DNA from: an uncultured Dehalococcoidia bacterium
GTDB lineage: Bacteria; Chloroflexota; Dehalococcoidia; Lucifugimonadales; UBA1127
Reading direction: 5' to 3'
DNA length: 64,000 nucleotides
NCBI GenBank assembly: GCA_951812285.1
Contig: OX638292.1
Coordinates: 124,001 to 188,000, forward strand
The notes under the pieces are model-generated. The model saw nothing but the letters and a program-made list of their open reading frames with translations. It did no database searches and had not been told where the DNA came from. Shown here piece by piece: positions 1-7,443 of the stretch. The number at the start of each line of letters is the position of its first letter. Position 1 is the first letter of the stretch. The translations under genes were made by a program, and so were the position numbers.

Positions 1-1626
1 GATCAGCGCCTCGAACTCCTTCAGCTCCGGCGTAATGAAACGCTCGGCGTTGACCAGCGTCTGCCGTCGGATGTACTCCTCCGGCACCCGCGCCAAATTG
101 GAATTCGAGACCTCCAGGTAGTACCCGAAGACCCGGTTGTACCCGACCTTGAGCGTGCCGATGCCCGACCGCTCTCGCTCCTGCCGCTCCAGCCCCGCGA
201 TGTACTCCTTCGCGTCCCGCGACGCCGACCGCAGGTTGTCCAGCTCCGGCGAGAACCCCGGCCGCACGACGCCCCCGTGCCCGCTCAGCGCCGGCGCGTC
301 GTCGTTCACCGCCTGCGCGATGACCGCCACGACGTCCTCGCATGGGTGCAGGTCTGCGCGCAGCCATCCGACGGCGTCGCCGCCCTCCGCCAGCAGCTCG
401 AGCATCGCCGGCACAGCCTCCAGGCTCCGCCGCAGCGAGACCACCTCCCTCGGCGTCGCTGTGCCCGCCGTGACGCGGTTCACCAGCCGCTCCAGGTCGC
501 TCATGCCCCCGAGCATCGCCGCCGCGTTCTCGCGCCGGATGCTGCTTGCGTGGAACCACGCGACGGCGTCCAGCCGCCGCTCCAGGTCGTCGCGGTCCAG
601 CAGCGGCTGCCCCAGCCACCGGCGCAGCAGCCGCCCGCCCATCGGCGTCTTGGTGTAGTCGAGCACGTCCAGCAGCGCCGTCCCGCCGCCGAACCGCCCC
701 GCCCGGAACAGCTCCAGGTTTCGCCGAGTCTGGTAGTCCAGCACCATGAACCGCTCGGGCGAGTACGTCCGCAGCGAGGTAAGCTGCCCCACCTTGCCCT
801 TCTGCGTGTCCTGCAGGTAGGCCAGCAGCCCGCCCGCTGCCTGCACGGCCAGCGGCGCGTTCTCGCACCCGTACGCCTCGAGCGTGCTCACGCCGAAGTG
901 CTGCAGCAGCGTCCGCCGCGCCGTCCCGAGCCGGAACTGTGCGTCCGCCATCGCCGTCACCGTCGGCCCGCCGTCGTCCCCCTGCGGCGGCCGCAGCGCC
1001 GCGACGATGCTCGCGGCGTCCAGCTCCTCCGGCACTAGCAGCTCCGCCGGCCCCAGTCGTTCCAGCTCCAGCGGCAGCGTCAACAGCGGCACCTGTGCCG
1101 TCGCGAACTCTGCCGTCGTGATGTCCGCGTACGCCAGCCCCGCGACGTCGCCCTGCAAAGCCACCGCCGCGATGAAGTTGTTGGCCCGCTCGTCCAGCAG
1201 CCCCGGCTCGACGACTGTCCCTGGCGTGACGATGCGCACGACGTCGCGCTCAACCAGTCCCGTCCCCGCCGAGGGTTCGGTGATCTGCTCGCAGATGGCC
1301 ACCTTGTAGCCCCGCCGGATGAGCCGCGCCAGGTACCCCTCCAGCGAGTGCGCGGGCACGCCCGCCATCGGCACACGCTGTCCCTTGCCCATGTCGCGGC
1401 CCGTCAGCACGATATCGAGCTCCGCTGCCGCCGTCCGAGCGTCCTCGTCGAAGGTCTCGTAAAAGTCGCCGAGTCTGAACAGCACGATGGCGTCAGGGTG
1501 CCGCGCCTTGACCTCCAGGTACTGCCGCCGCAGCGGCGTCATGCCGCGCGCGGCAGCCCCGCCGTCGCCGTTCACGGCGTCGTCTTTCGCCTTTTTGTCG
1601 CGGACCTTGCCCCCAGCACGAGCCAT
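1..1626 (-). CDS. mutS: DNA mismatch repair protein MutS, N-terminal part (runs off the window)
   Basis: MutS recognises mismatches and small loops in DNA as a dimer and recruits the rest of the repair machinery. Read on the minus strand from the ATG at 1624-1626, 542 codons stay open to the window edge. The mismatch-binding motif GDFYETF lies near residue 53, followed by VLTGRDMGKG, VPMAGVPAHSLEGYLARLI and AICEQITEP, all typical of MutS domain I. The last visible residues (KEFEALI) match the lever/clamp region, so the ATPase domain lies outside the window. A second ATG at 1540-1542 starts the classic MTPLRRQYLE opening and could be the true start; the first 28 residues are a charged, poorly conserved extension. 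It heads away from trmD across a 159-bp gap that holds a palindromic repeat. Confidence 0.95.
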   Translation of the reverse strand, partial: MARAGGKVRDKKAKDDAVNGDGGAAARGMTPLRRQYLEVKARHPDAIVLFRLGDFYETFDEDARTAAAELDIVLTGRDMGKGQRVPMAGVPAHSLEGYLARLIRRGYKVAICEQITEPSAGTGLVERDVVRIVTPGTVVEPGLLDERANNFIAAVALQGDVAGLAYADITTAEFATAQVPLLTLPLELERLGPAELLVPEELDAASIVAALRPPQGDDGGPTVTAMADAQFRLGTARRTLLQHFGVSTLEAYGCENAPLAVQAAGGLLAYLQDTQKGKVGQLTSLRTYSPERFMVLDYQTRRNLELFRAGRFGGGTALLDVLDYTKTPMGGRLLRRWLGQPLLDRDDLERRLDAVAWFHASSIRRENAAAMLGGMSDLERLVNRVTAGTATPREVVSLRRSLEAVPAMLELLAEGGDAVGWLRADLHPCEDVVAVIAQAVNDDAPALSGHGGVVRPGFSPELDNLRSASRDAKEYIAGLERQERERSGIGTLKVGYNRVFGYYLEVSNSNLARVPEEYIRRQTLVNAERFITPELKEFEALI

Positions 1627-1698
1627 AAGAAGCACGCCGTCCTGTTGAGGAGAGTGAAAGCATCATACCCGGAAGGGGTGGGGGATTCTATGCGTTCC

Positions 1699-1745
1699 AC
1701 CGTTCGCAATCCCGGCGAAAGCCGGGATCCAGGGGGTGGCGGGAG
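1699..1745. repeat. Palindromic repeat, family A
   Basis: A perfect hairpin (ATCCCGGC, GAAA loop, GCCGGGAT) is followed by the tail CCAGGGGG that marks this family. It sits between mutS and trmD, and about twenty relatives occur elsewhere in the window. Confidence 0.8.
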
Positions 1746-1785
1746 GCCTATTTCCTCTGGATGGAGGAAGGCTGCGAAGGCGTCT

Positions 1786-2553
1786 CTACTGCGGCTCTCC
1801 GCCAGACTCCAGCTCCCGCAAGTACGCGCGGTCCTCGTCCGAGAGATCCGCGCTCGCAAGCAGATCCGGCCGCCGCTGCCACGTCCGCAACAACGCCTGC
1901 CGGCGCCGCCACCGCGCGACGGCCCCGTGGTCGCCCGACAGCAGGATCTCTGGCGCAGTCATGCCCCGGTACTCGGCGGGCCGCGTGTACGTCGGCCCCT
2001 CGAGCAGGCCGTCGCTGAACGATTCCTCCACGGCCGACGCGTCGTCGCCCAGCACGCCCGGCAGCAGCCGCACCACCGCGTCGATGACCGCCATCGCGGG
2101 AATCTCGCCGCCGGTAAGGACGTAGTCGCCGATGGAGATAACGTCGGTCGCCAGCACATCCTCGGCCCGCGCGTCGACGCCCTCGTACCTCCCGCAGATG
2201 AAGACGAGTGCGTCGTGCGCCGCAAGCTCGCGCGCGACCACCTGGGTAAATGGCCGCCCCTGCGGCGAGAGCAGGATGACGGGCGAGTCGTCGGCCGCCA
2301 CAGCGCCCCGCCGCTCCGCCAGCTCGGCCCGTACGGCCTCTACGGCGAGGAAGAGCGGCTCAGGCTTCATCACCATCCCCGGCCCGCCGCCGAAAGGCGT
2401 GTCATCCACGACGTGGTGCCGGTCCTGCGCGAAGTCGCGGATGTTGTACAGCGCGATGGACACCAGACCACGTTCCTGGGCGCGGCCCAGGATGCTTTGG
2501 TCCATCGGCCCGGCGAACATGCCGGGAAAGAGGGTGAGGACGGAAATGTCCAT
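1786..2553 (-). CDS. trmD: tRNA (guanine37-N1)-methyltransferase TrmD
   Basis: TrmD methylates G37 next to the anticodon using S-adenosylmethionine and so prevents +1 frameshifting. The 255 residues begin [13 protein letters not shown] and contain [23 protein letters not shown] and [12 protein letters not shown], the trefoil-knot SAM-binding and substrate loops of the family. The length is normal for bacterial TrmD. Usual partners such as rpsP, rimM or rplS are not adjacent; instead mogA lies 144 bp upstream on the same strand. The intervening 2554-2697 stretch shows no gene. Confidence 0.97.
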   Translation of the reverse strand: MDISVLTLFPGMFAGPMDQSILGRAQERGLVSIALYNIRDFAQDRHHVVDDTPFGGGPGMVMKPEPLFLAVEAVRAELAERRGAVAADDSPVILLSPQGRPFTQVVARELAAHDALVFICGRYEGVDARAEDVLATDVISIGDYVLTGGEIPAMAVIDAVVRLLPGVLGDDASAVEESFSDGLLEGPTYTRPAEYRGMTAPEILLSGDHGAVARWRRRQALLRTWQRRPDLLASADLSDEDRAYLRELESGGEPQ

Positions 2554-2697
2554 TTCGCTCCGATTGTGGCCCGTTTCAAAATGGGCCTCTTGGCGCCGCC
2601 GGTGGACTGGAGACCGCTTAACCCTGCAAAACGCGCGCTTTGGGCCCCCTCAGCTACGAGCAACCACGGCGGCGCTCCAAACAACGCCCTGCTGCAG

Positions 2698-3189
2698 CTA
2701 CAACGAGTCCGTTGGGTGCTGTTGCGTTGGGCCCTCCATGGTCTGCAGTGCGTGCGGCAGCAGCGGCAGCAGGATGTCCAGGCACTGACGCACCCCGCGC
2801 GGACTGCCCGGGAGGTTGACGATGAGACATCCGCCCCGCGTCCCCGATACGCCCCGGCTGAGATACGACAGCGTCGTGAACTCGGAGGTCTTGGCCCGCA
2901 TGTACTCTGAGATTCCGGGCGCCACCCGGTCGATTACCGCCCGCGTTGCCTCGGGGGTCACGTCTCGCGGCCCGAACCCTGTCCCGCCCGTCGTCAGGAT
3001 GACGTTCACCTGCTGCGACCACCGCGTCAGCCGGTCGACGATGGTGTCGTAGTCGTCCGGCACTACCTCGCGGATGGTCACCTCGAAGCCCGCCGCCGCC
3101 GCGAGCTCTATCGCGGCCTGCCCGCTTGTGTCGTCACGTTCTCCCTGCGAACCGGCGTCACTCGAAGTAAGAATTGCTACCGTGTACAC
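2698..3189 (-). CDS. mog: MogA/MoaB-family molybdopterin adenylyltransferase
   Basis: This family adenylylates molybdopterin before molybdenum insertion. The 163 residues contain the binding-loop motifs TTGGTGFGPRDVTPEA (about residues 66-81) and NLPGSPRGV (about 124-132), and the opening VAILTSSDAGSQGERDD is typical. It is a stand-alone single-domain form, so MogA and MoaB are hard to separate; TGFGPRDVTPEA fits either. No other cofactor-biosynthesis gene is nearby, although a MoaD-like protein is encoded at 45082. The gene is transcribed divergently from rsmH across a 0.36-kb gap. Confidence 0.9.
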   Translation of the reverse strand: MYTVAILTSSDAGSQGERDDTSGQAAIELAAAAGFEVTIREVVPDDYDTIVDRLTRWSQQVNVILTTGGTGFGPRDVTPEATRAVIDRVAPGISEYMRAKTSEFTTLSYLSRGVSGTRGGCLIVNLPGSPRGVRQCLDILLPLLPHALQTMEGPTQQHPTDSL

Positions 3190-3460
3190 GGCTGTCCTCC
3201 ATTACCGGGCGGCTGCTCCCAATGATAGCACAGGGATACGTTCAGCTTGGGACACAGGGCCTCCCGCCGTTCGACATCGATGGTGTGACAAATGCTCAGA
3301 AGACGGGACAAAAGCTGATTTCCGGCCAAACTCGTGGAGCGCGCTTTTGGCGCTTCCAGGTACATTCGGACTGTGATAGGATAGCAGCACGATAGATTCC
3401 ATAGTGGAAAGTTGAAGGGAATGGGGTTTATCAACTGTCTAATTGGAGTTTTAAACGTGT

Positions 3461-3550
3461 CTCAGATTAGGGGTTGACAAATTGTGTGACGGGTACTCTA
3501 ATAACGCTATAGCCCAGAGGTTGGGCATTTCTGTTTTAGAGTCGTTAACA
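3461..3550 (+). other. Possible LuxR/GerE helix-turn-helix remnant upstream of rsmH
   Basis: The open frame immediately upstream of, and in phase with, rsmH reads GYSNNAIAQRLGIS, then TVTPHNV. This resembles the LuxR-type pattern G-x-SN-x-x-IA-x-x-L-x-IS...TV-x-x-H-x-x-N(I/V). Spacing between the halves differs from the family (three residues extra, then two missing). The rest of a regulator is absent: a stop codon lies at 3452-3454. A strong promoter overlaps it, so it is probably not translated. It could be a decayed fragment or chance. Confidence 0.3.
3474..3502 (+). promoter_or_regulatory. Sigma70-like promoter of the rsmH-ftsA-ftsZ block
   Basis: TTGACA at 3474-3479 is separated by 17 bp from TCTAAT at 3497-3502, the best promoter match in the window. 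It lies in a relatively AT-rich part of the 3190-3550 gap. Transcription would begin near 3509, which rules out translation start codons at or upstream of 3482. Confidence 0.7.
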
Positions 3551-4453
3551 GTGACGCCTCATAACGTTGGGCCCCAGCCGGTGCACACCCCGGTCCTCGT
3601 CAGGGAGGTGGTGGAGGCGCTGGCCGGGGCGGCAGCGGGCGCGATTATAGACTGTACGGTCGGCGAGGGCGGCCACACCGAGGCCATCCTCAACGCCGCA
3701 CCGGACTGCGTTGTCATCGGCCTTGACCGGGATCCGTCGGCCCTGGCCACCGCCACCGAGCGGTTGGCAGACCACGGTGACCGCGTCCGTTTGGTCAACG
3801 CATCGTATACGACGCTTGCTGAGCAGGCGCGGTTCCTCGCTGACGTCCCGGTTATGGGCGTCCTCCTGGATCTGGGCCTCTCCAGCCTGCAGTTGGAGAG
3901 CGATGATCGAGGGTTCAGTTTCCAGCGGGACGCTCCTCTCGACATGCGTTTCGGACCGGACGACAGCCTCACCGCCGATGACGTGGTCAACCGCTACACG
4001 GAGCGCGACCTCGCCTGGGTTCTCTACCAGTTCGGCGAGGAGCGCCAGTCACGGCGGGTCGCCAAGGCCATCGTCCAGCGGCGCCTCATCAGGGGTACAG
4101 CCCACCTGGCGGAGGTCGTGCAGGGAGCCTTGGGTCGACGGGGCCGGATTCACCCGGCCACCCGAACCTTCCAGGGCATCCGAATGGAGGTGAACCACGA
4201 GGTCGACGCGATCAGGACTGCCCTCGCAGAGGCGGAGCAGACGCTCCACCCCGGCGGCCGGTTGGTGGTCATCAGCTACCACTCGATCGAGGACAGGTTG
4301 GTCAAGACAACGCTCAGGGAGTCCAGGGTGCTAAAGGTGCTGACCAAGAAGCCAATTACCCCCTCCGCTGAGGAGGTCGCGTTAAACGCGCGAAGTCGGT
4401 CCGCCCGCATGCGGGCGGCCGAGCGGTTGGATGAAGGCAACGCCTTCAAGTAG
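3551..4453 (+). CDS. rsmH: 16S rRNA (cytosine1402-N4)-methyltransferase RsmH (MraW)
   Basis: RsmH methylates the exocyclic amine of C1402 in the ribosomal P site. Family signatures are visible in order: HTPVLVREV, DCTVGEGGHTEAIL (SAM motif I), LLDLGLSSLQLE with RGFSFQ, and near the C-terminus NHEVDAIRTAL and ISYHSIEDRLVK. I prefer the GTG at 3551, which gives 300 residues. The frame stays open to a TTG at 3482, but the promoter overlaps that segment. It opens the cell-division block, as mraW does in many bacteria, yet no mraZ precedes it. Confidence 0.93.
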   Translation: MTPHNVGPQPVHTPVLVREVVEALAGAAAGAIIDCTVGEGGHTEAILNAAPDCVVIGLDRDPSALATATERLADHGDRVRLVNASYTTLAEQARFLADVPVMGVLLDLGLSSLQLESDDRGFSFQRDAPLDMRFGPDDSLTADDVVNRYTERDLAWVLYQFGEERQSRRVAKAIVQRRLIRGTAHLAEVVQGALGRRGRIHPATRTFQGIRMEVNHEVDAIRTALAEAEQTLHPGGRLVVISYHSIEDRLVKTTLRESRVLKVLTKKPITPSAEEVALNARSRSARMRAAERLDEGNAFK

Positions 4454-4458
4454 ATGGG

Positions 4459-4692
4459 AACCGGTTGTACAGGGGTGCCGGCCTCCTCCCTTCAGGCGCC
4501 CCTCAAAATAGGCCTGGCCACGCGGACGGCAAATGCCTGCCCATGTTCAAACCGTCCTCCCCTCGGCCGGTGCCCCTGTACCTCTGGTAACCGGGTCAGT
4601 CAACTGAAAGGAATTGCTCAGCCGCCCCTCAGGGCAGGACTGAGACTCATGAGCCGTCGTATCCGCATCGCGCCGCGGATACGGGGAAAGGG
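4459..4692 (+). other. Structured leader between rsmH and ftsA
   Basis: The 246-bp gap holds no convincing gene. Two arms at about 4464-4482 and 4565-4581 (GTACAGGGGTGCCGGCC against GGCCGGTGCCCCTGTAC) could pair with two mismatches around an 80-90-nt loop. A second, perfect 9-bp hairpin, CGTATCCGC/GCGGATACG at 4658-4683, ends exactly where the purine-rich ribosome-binding site of ftsA begins (about 4683-4692). The layout suggests translational or attenuation control of ftsA. Confidence 0.45.
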
Positions 4693-4699
4693 ACGCGAT

Positions 4700-5953
4700 A
4701 TGGCAAAGGACGTCACGATTGCAGCAATAGACGTGGGTACCTCCAAGGTGCTCACCCTCATCGGTCGCCGCGACGGCATGGGCGGCGCCGAGGTCCTCGG
4801 AGCAGGCCTTGCCCCCGCAGCAGGCATCCGCAAGGGCGTCGTCTTCGATGCCGGAGCAGCCCGCGAGAGCATCCGCGAGTCCATGGAGGACGCGCGCGCT
4901 GCCGCCAACATTCCCGCAGCCTCCGCCTTCATCACTATCTCCGGCGGTCACCTCGAGGCCCACTCCTGCTGGGGCACGCTCCACTCCGTCGGCGAGGACG
5001 CGGCGATCACCTCCGCCGAACTCGCCCGCGCCATCGAGGCTGCCCGGCCCGAGGGCCTCTCACCTCGCAAGGAAGTCCTGCATAAGCTGCCGCGCTCCTT
5101 CGCCGTCGACGGCCTGAGGGGCGTGCGCAACCCCATCGGCATGCACGCCCTCCGAATCGACGTCGAGACCGTGTGCGTGACCGCGGAGTCCAGCTCCGTC
5201 AACGCCCTCGTCGGCGCGGTCGAGAGCGCCCGCGTCCACGTCGATGGCACCGTCGCCGTCCCCGTTGCCACCGCCGAGGCCGTTCTCTCCCCTGACGAGA
5301 TGGACCGCGGGGTCGTCCTCATGGACATCGGCGGCGGCGTCACCACCGTGTCCGTCTTCCGCAACGGTGCCCTCTGGAACGCCGGCGTCCTGCCCCTGGG
5401 CGGCAACCAGTTCACCACGGACCTTTCGCTCGCCCTCAACATCGCGCCCGAGACCGCCGAGGAGTTGAAGGTCCGCTACGGCCAGGCCGCCCTCGACGTG
5501 ACGGGCGATGAGTCGGTCGAGATCGAGTCCCCCGCCGACGGGCGTCTCGTCCGCGTCGAGCGGCGCGTCATCGCCCGCTACCTCCACGAGCGCGCCGGCG
5601 AGCTCTTCCGCCTCGCCGACCGGAAGCTGAACGAGTTCGGCTTCCCCAACCTGCCCCCGGCCGGCCTCGTGCTCACCGGCGGCGGGTCCACCCTGCGTGG
5701 TATTGAGCGCGTGGCGCGTCAGCAGCTTGGCGCTCCGGTGAAGTTCGCCTTCCCGGAGGACCCGGGCCTGCCCTATGACCTGCGCGACCCCGCCTTCTCC
5801 GCCGGCGTCGGCGCCCTGCACTGGGCCTCCCGTCAGCCGGTGAAGTCCACGCGGGAAAGCGACAGGCGACAGAAGTTCAACGACAGCTACGCTCAGGCCA
5901 ACGCCGGCCCCCTGAGCTGGCTCAAGGGTCGAATGACCAAGGTCGCCTCGTAA
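4700..5953 (+). CDS. ftsA: Cell division protein FtsA
   Basis: FtsA is an actin-like ATPase that tethers FtsZ to the membrane. The ATG at 4700 is preceded by GGGAAAGGGA at proper distance and gives 417 residues. Motifs include the phosphate-1 loop AAIDVGTSKVLTLIG near the N-terminus, the SHS2/1C region, phosphate-2 MDIGGGVTTVSV and the adenosine motif LVLTGGGSTLRG. The C-terminus, LSWLKGRMTKVAS, has the amphipathic character of the FtsA membrane-targeting helix. ftsZ follows after 37 bp. No ftsQ, ftsW, ftsI or mur gene is present on either side. Confidence 0.94.
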   Translation: MAKDVTIAAIDVGTSKVLTLIGRRDGMGGAEVLGAGLAPAAGIRKGVVFDAGAARESIRESMEDARAAANIPAASAFITISGGHLEAHSCWGTLHSVGEDAAITSAELARAIEAARPEGLSPRKEVLHKLPRSFAVDGLRGVRNPIGMHALRIDVETVCVTAESSSVNALVGAVESARVHVDGTVAVPVATAEAVLSPDEMDRGVVLMDIGGGVTTVSVFRNGALWNAGVLPLGGNQFTTDLSLALNIAPETAEELKVRYGQAALDVTGDESVEIESPADGRLVRVERRVIARYLHERAGELFRLADRKLNEFGFPNLPPAGLVLTGGGSTLRGIERVARQQLGAPVKFAFPEDPGLPYDLRDPAFSAGVGALHWASRQPVKSTRESDRRQKFNDSYAQANAGPLSWLKGRMTKVAS

Positions 5954-5990
5954 GAGGCCGCCGGCAAAGAGTGAAAGGAAGGAGATCCCG

Positions 5991-7100
5991 ATGCCTGAGT
6001 TCCACTACCAGCCCAACGAGTTCGCGAACAGCAACAACGCGCCGCTGATCAAGGTGGTTGGCGCGGGCGGCGGCGGCTCCAATGCCGTCAACCGCATGTT
6101 CCGCACGCCCATCCCCGGCGTCGACTACGTCGTCGTCAACACCGACTCGCAGGCCCTCCAGCGCTGCGACGTCCCCATGCGTGTCCAGATGGGCGAGCGC
6201 CTCACCCGCGGCCTCGGCGTCGGCGGCGACCCCGAGACCGGCCGTCTCGCCGCGGAGGAGAGCCGTGAGCACCTCACAGAGCTCATCAAGGGCGCTGACA
6301 TGGTCTTCGTCGCCGCGGGCATGGGTGGTGGCACCGGCACCGGCTCCGCTCCCGTCGTCGCAGAGCTCGCCCGCGAGGCCGGCGCGCTCACCGTCGCTGT
6401 CGTCACCAAGCCCTTCTCATTTGAGGGCGCCCACCGCCGCCGCCACGCCGAGGAGGGCATCCAGCGGCTGCGCGACAAGGTCGACTCCCTCATCGTCATC
6501 CCCAACGACCGCCTCAGTGCCATCAGCGGCGAGGAGGTCACCATCTCCAACGCCTTCTCTATGGCCGACGACGTCCTCCTGCAGGCCGTCCAGTCCATCG
6601 CCGAGCTGGTGACCGTCCCCGGCGAGATTAACCTGGACTTCGCTGACGTGAAGACCGTCATGTCCCACGCCGGTCCCTCCTGGCTCGGCATCGGCACCGG
6701 CTCCGGCGAGCGCCGCGCCATCTTGGCCGCCCGCGCAGCCGTGTCCTGCCCGCTCCTCGAGGTCTCCATCGAGGGCGCGCGCGGCGTCCTGTTCAACATT
6801 ACCGGTGGCACGAACCTCACCCTGGCCGAGGTTCAGAGCGCTGCCGATGCCATCAGCGAAGTCGTGGACCCGGACGCGAACATCTTCTTCGGCATGGCTA
6901 CGGACCCCAGCATGGAAGACGATGTCCGGCTCACCATCATCGCCACGGGCTTCCCAACCCCGGACGTCCTGGTACCCGGCCGCTCGGAGGACATGGCCGG
7001 CGCAGAGGGCCAGGACTTTGACATTGATCTACCGCCGTTCTTGCGGAACGCCCCCTCCCTAGCTCGTAACCGGGTCACATCCCGGATCAACGGGCTATAA
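5991..7100 (+). CDS. ftsZ: Cell division GTPase FtsZ
   Basis: FtsZ is the tubulin homologue that forms the division ring. The 369 residues start after a strong AAGGAAGGAG site. They show GAGGGGSNAVNRM, the GTP-binding tubulin signature AAGMGGGTGTGSAPVVA, and synergy-loop residues in VMSHAGPSWLGIG. The C-terminal linker is very short, ending in DIDLPPFLRN, a plausible FtsA-binding peptide, and then a basic tail (NRVTSRI). The sequence HAGPSWLGIG carries a Ser-Trp where most bacteria have Gly-x-Ala/Met-Gly, a lineage-specific variation. Confidence 0.97.
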   Translation: MPEFHYQPNEFANSNNAPLIKVVGAGGGGSNAVNRMFRTPIPGVDYVVVNTDSQALQRCDVPMRVQMGERLTRGLGVGGDPETGRLAAEESREHLTELIKGADMVFVAAGMGGGTGTGSAPVVAELAREAGALTVAVVTKPFSFEGAHRRRHAEEGIQRLRDKVDSLIVIPNDRLSAISGEEVTISNAFSMADDVLLQAVQSIAELVTVPGEINLDFADVKTVMSHAGPSWLGIGTGSGERRAILAARAAVSCPLLEVSIEGARGVLFNITGGTNLTLAEVQSAADAISEVVDPDANIFFGMATDPSMEDDVRLTIIATGFPTPDVLVPGRSEDMAGAEGQDFDIDLPPFLRNAPSLARNRVTSRINGL

Positions 7101-7148
7101 CCTCCACCCCTCTCAATAGCCCGATTCTTCGGGCCCCTCCCTCGCCAC

Positions 7149-7177
7149 CGGGCCGCCCTGCACACCAGGGCGGCCCG
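7149..7177 (+). terminator. Strong hairpin terminator after ftsZ
   Basis: CGGGCCGCCCTG and CAGGGCGGCCCG form a perfect 12-bp stem around the 5-nt loop CACAC. There is no downstream T-run. The position, 49 bp after the ftsZ stop, fits an end-of-operon structure. Confidence 0.6.
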
Positions 7178-7264
7178 CTAACGTCAGCACGAGGGCGGCC
7201 CGCGGACGCCCCTGCACACCAGGGCGGCCCACTAACGTCTGCACGAGGGCGGCCCGCGGACGCC
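7157..7264. repeat. Two-copy 54-bp tandem duplication
   Basis: Copy one (7157-7210) and copy two (7211-7264) differ at only two positions. Each carries CAGGGCGGCCC and the related GAGGGCGGCCCGCGGACG, so the right arm of the terminator is duplicated. The remaining gap to tkt (7265-7443) shows no gene. Confidence 0.85.
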
Positions 7265-7443
7265 TTCCCTTAACCAACCCGCCTAGTTTCCGCCTAGCAG
7301 TCCAAACCTTGCCTTGGTAACATTAGGGTGTAAGACCTGCGCGCCCGCCGATGCCCTCGGCAGGTGCGCGGTACATTCGCCCAAGGGCCGGCCGCGCCGC
7401 CCCTCCACCCCGCCCGCGACGCCGGCCGCGTGAGGAGCGCTCT

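Noticed and set aside
3482..3550. Longer rsmH start at TTG 3482
   Set aside because: The promoter -10 lies at 3497-3502, inside this segment, so it would not be transcribed.
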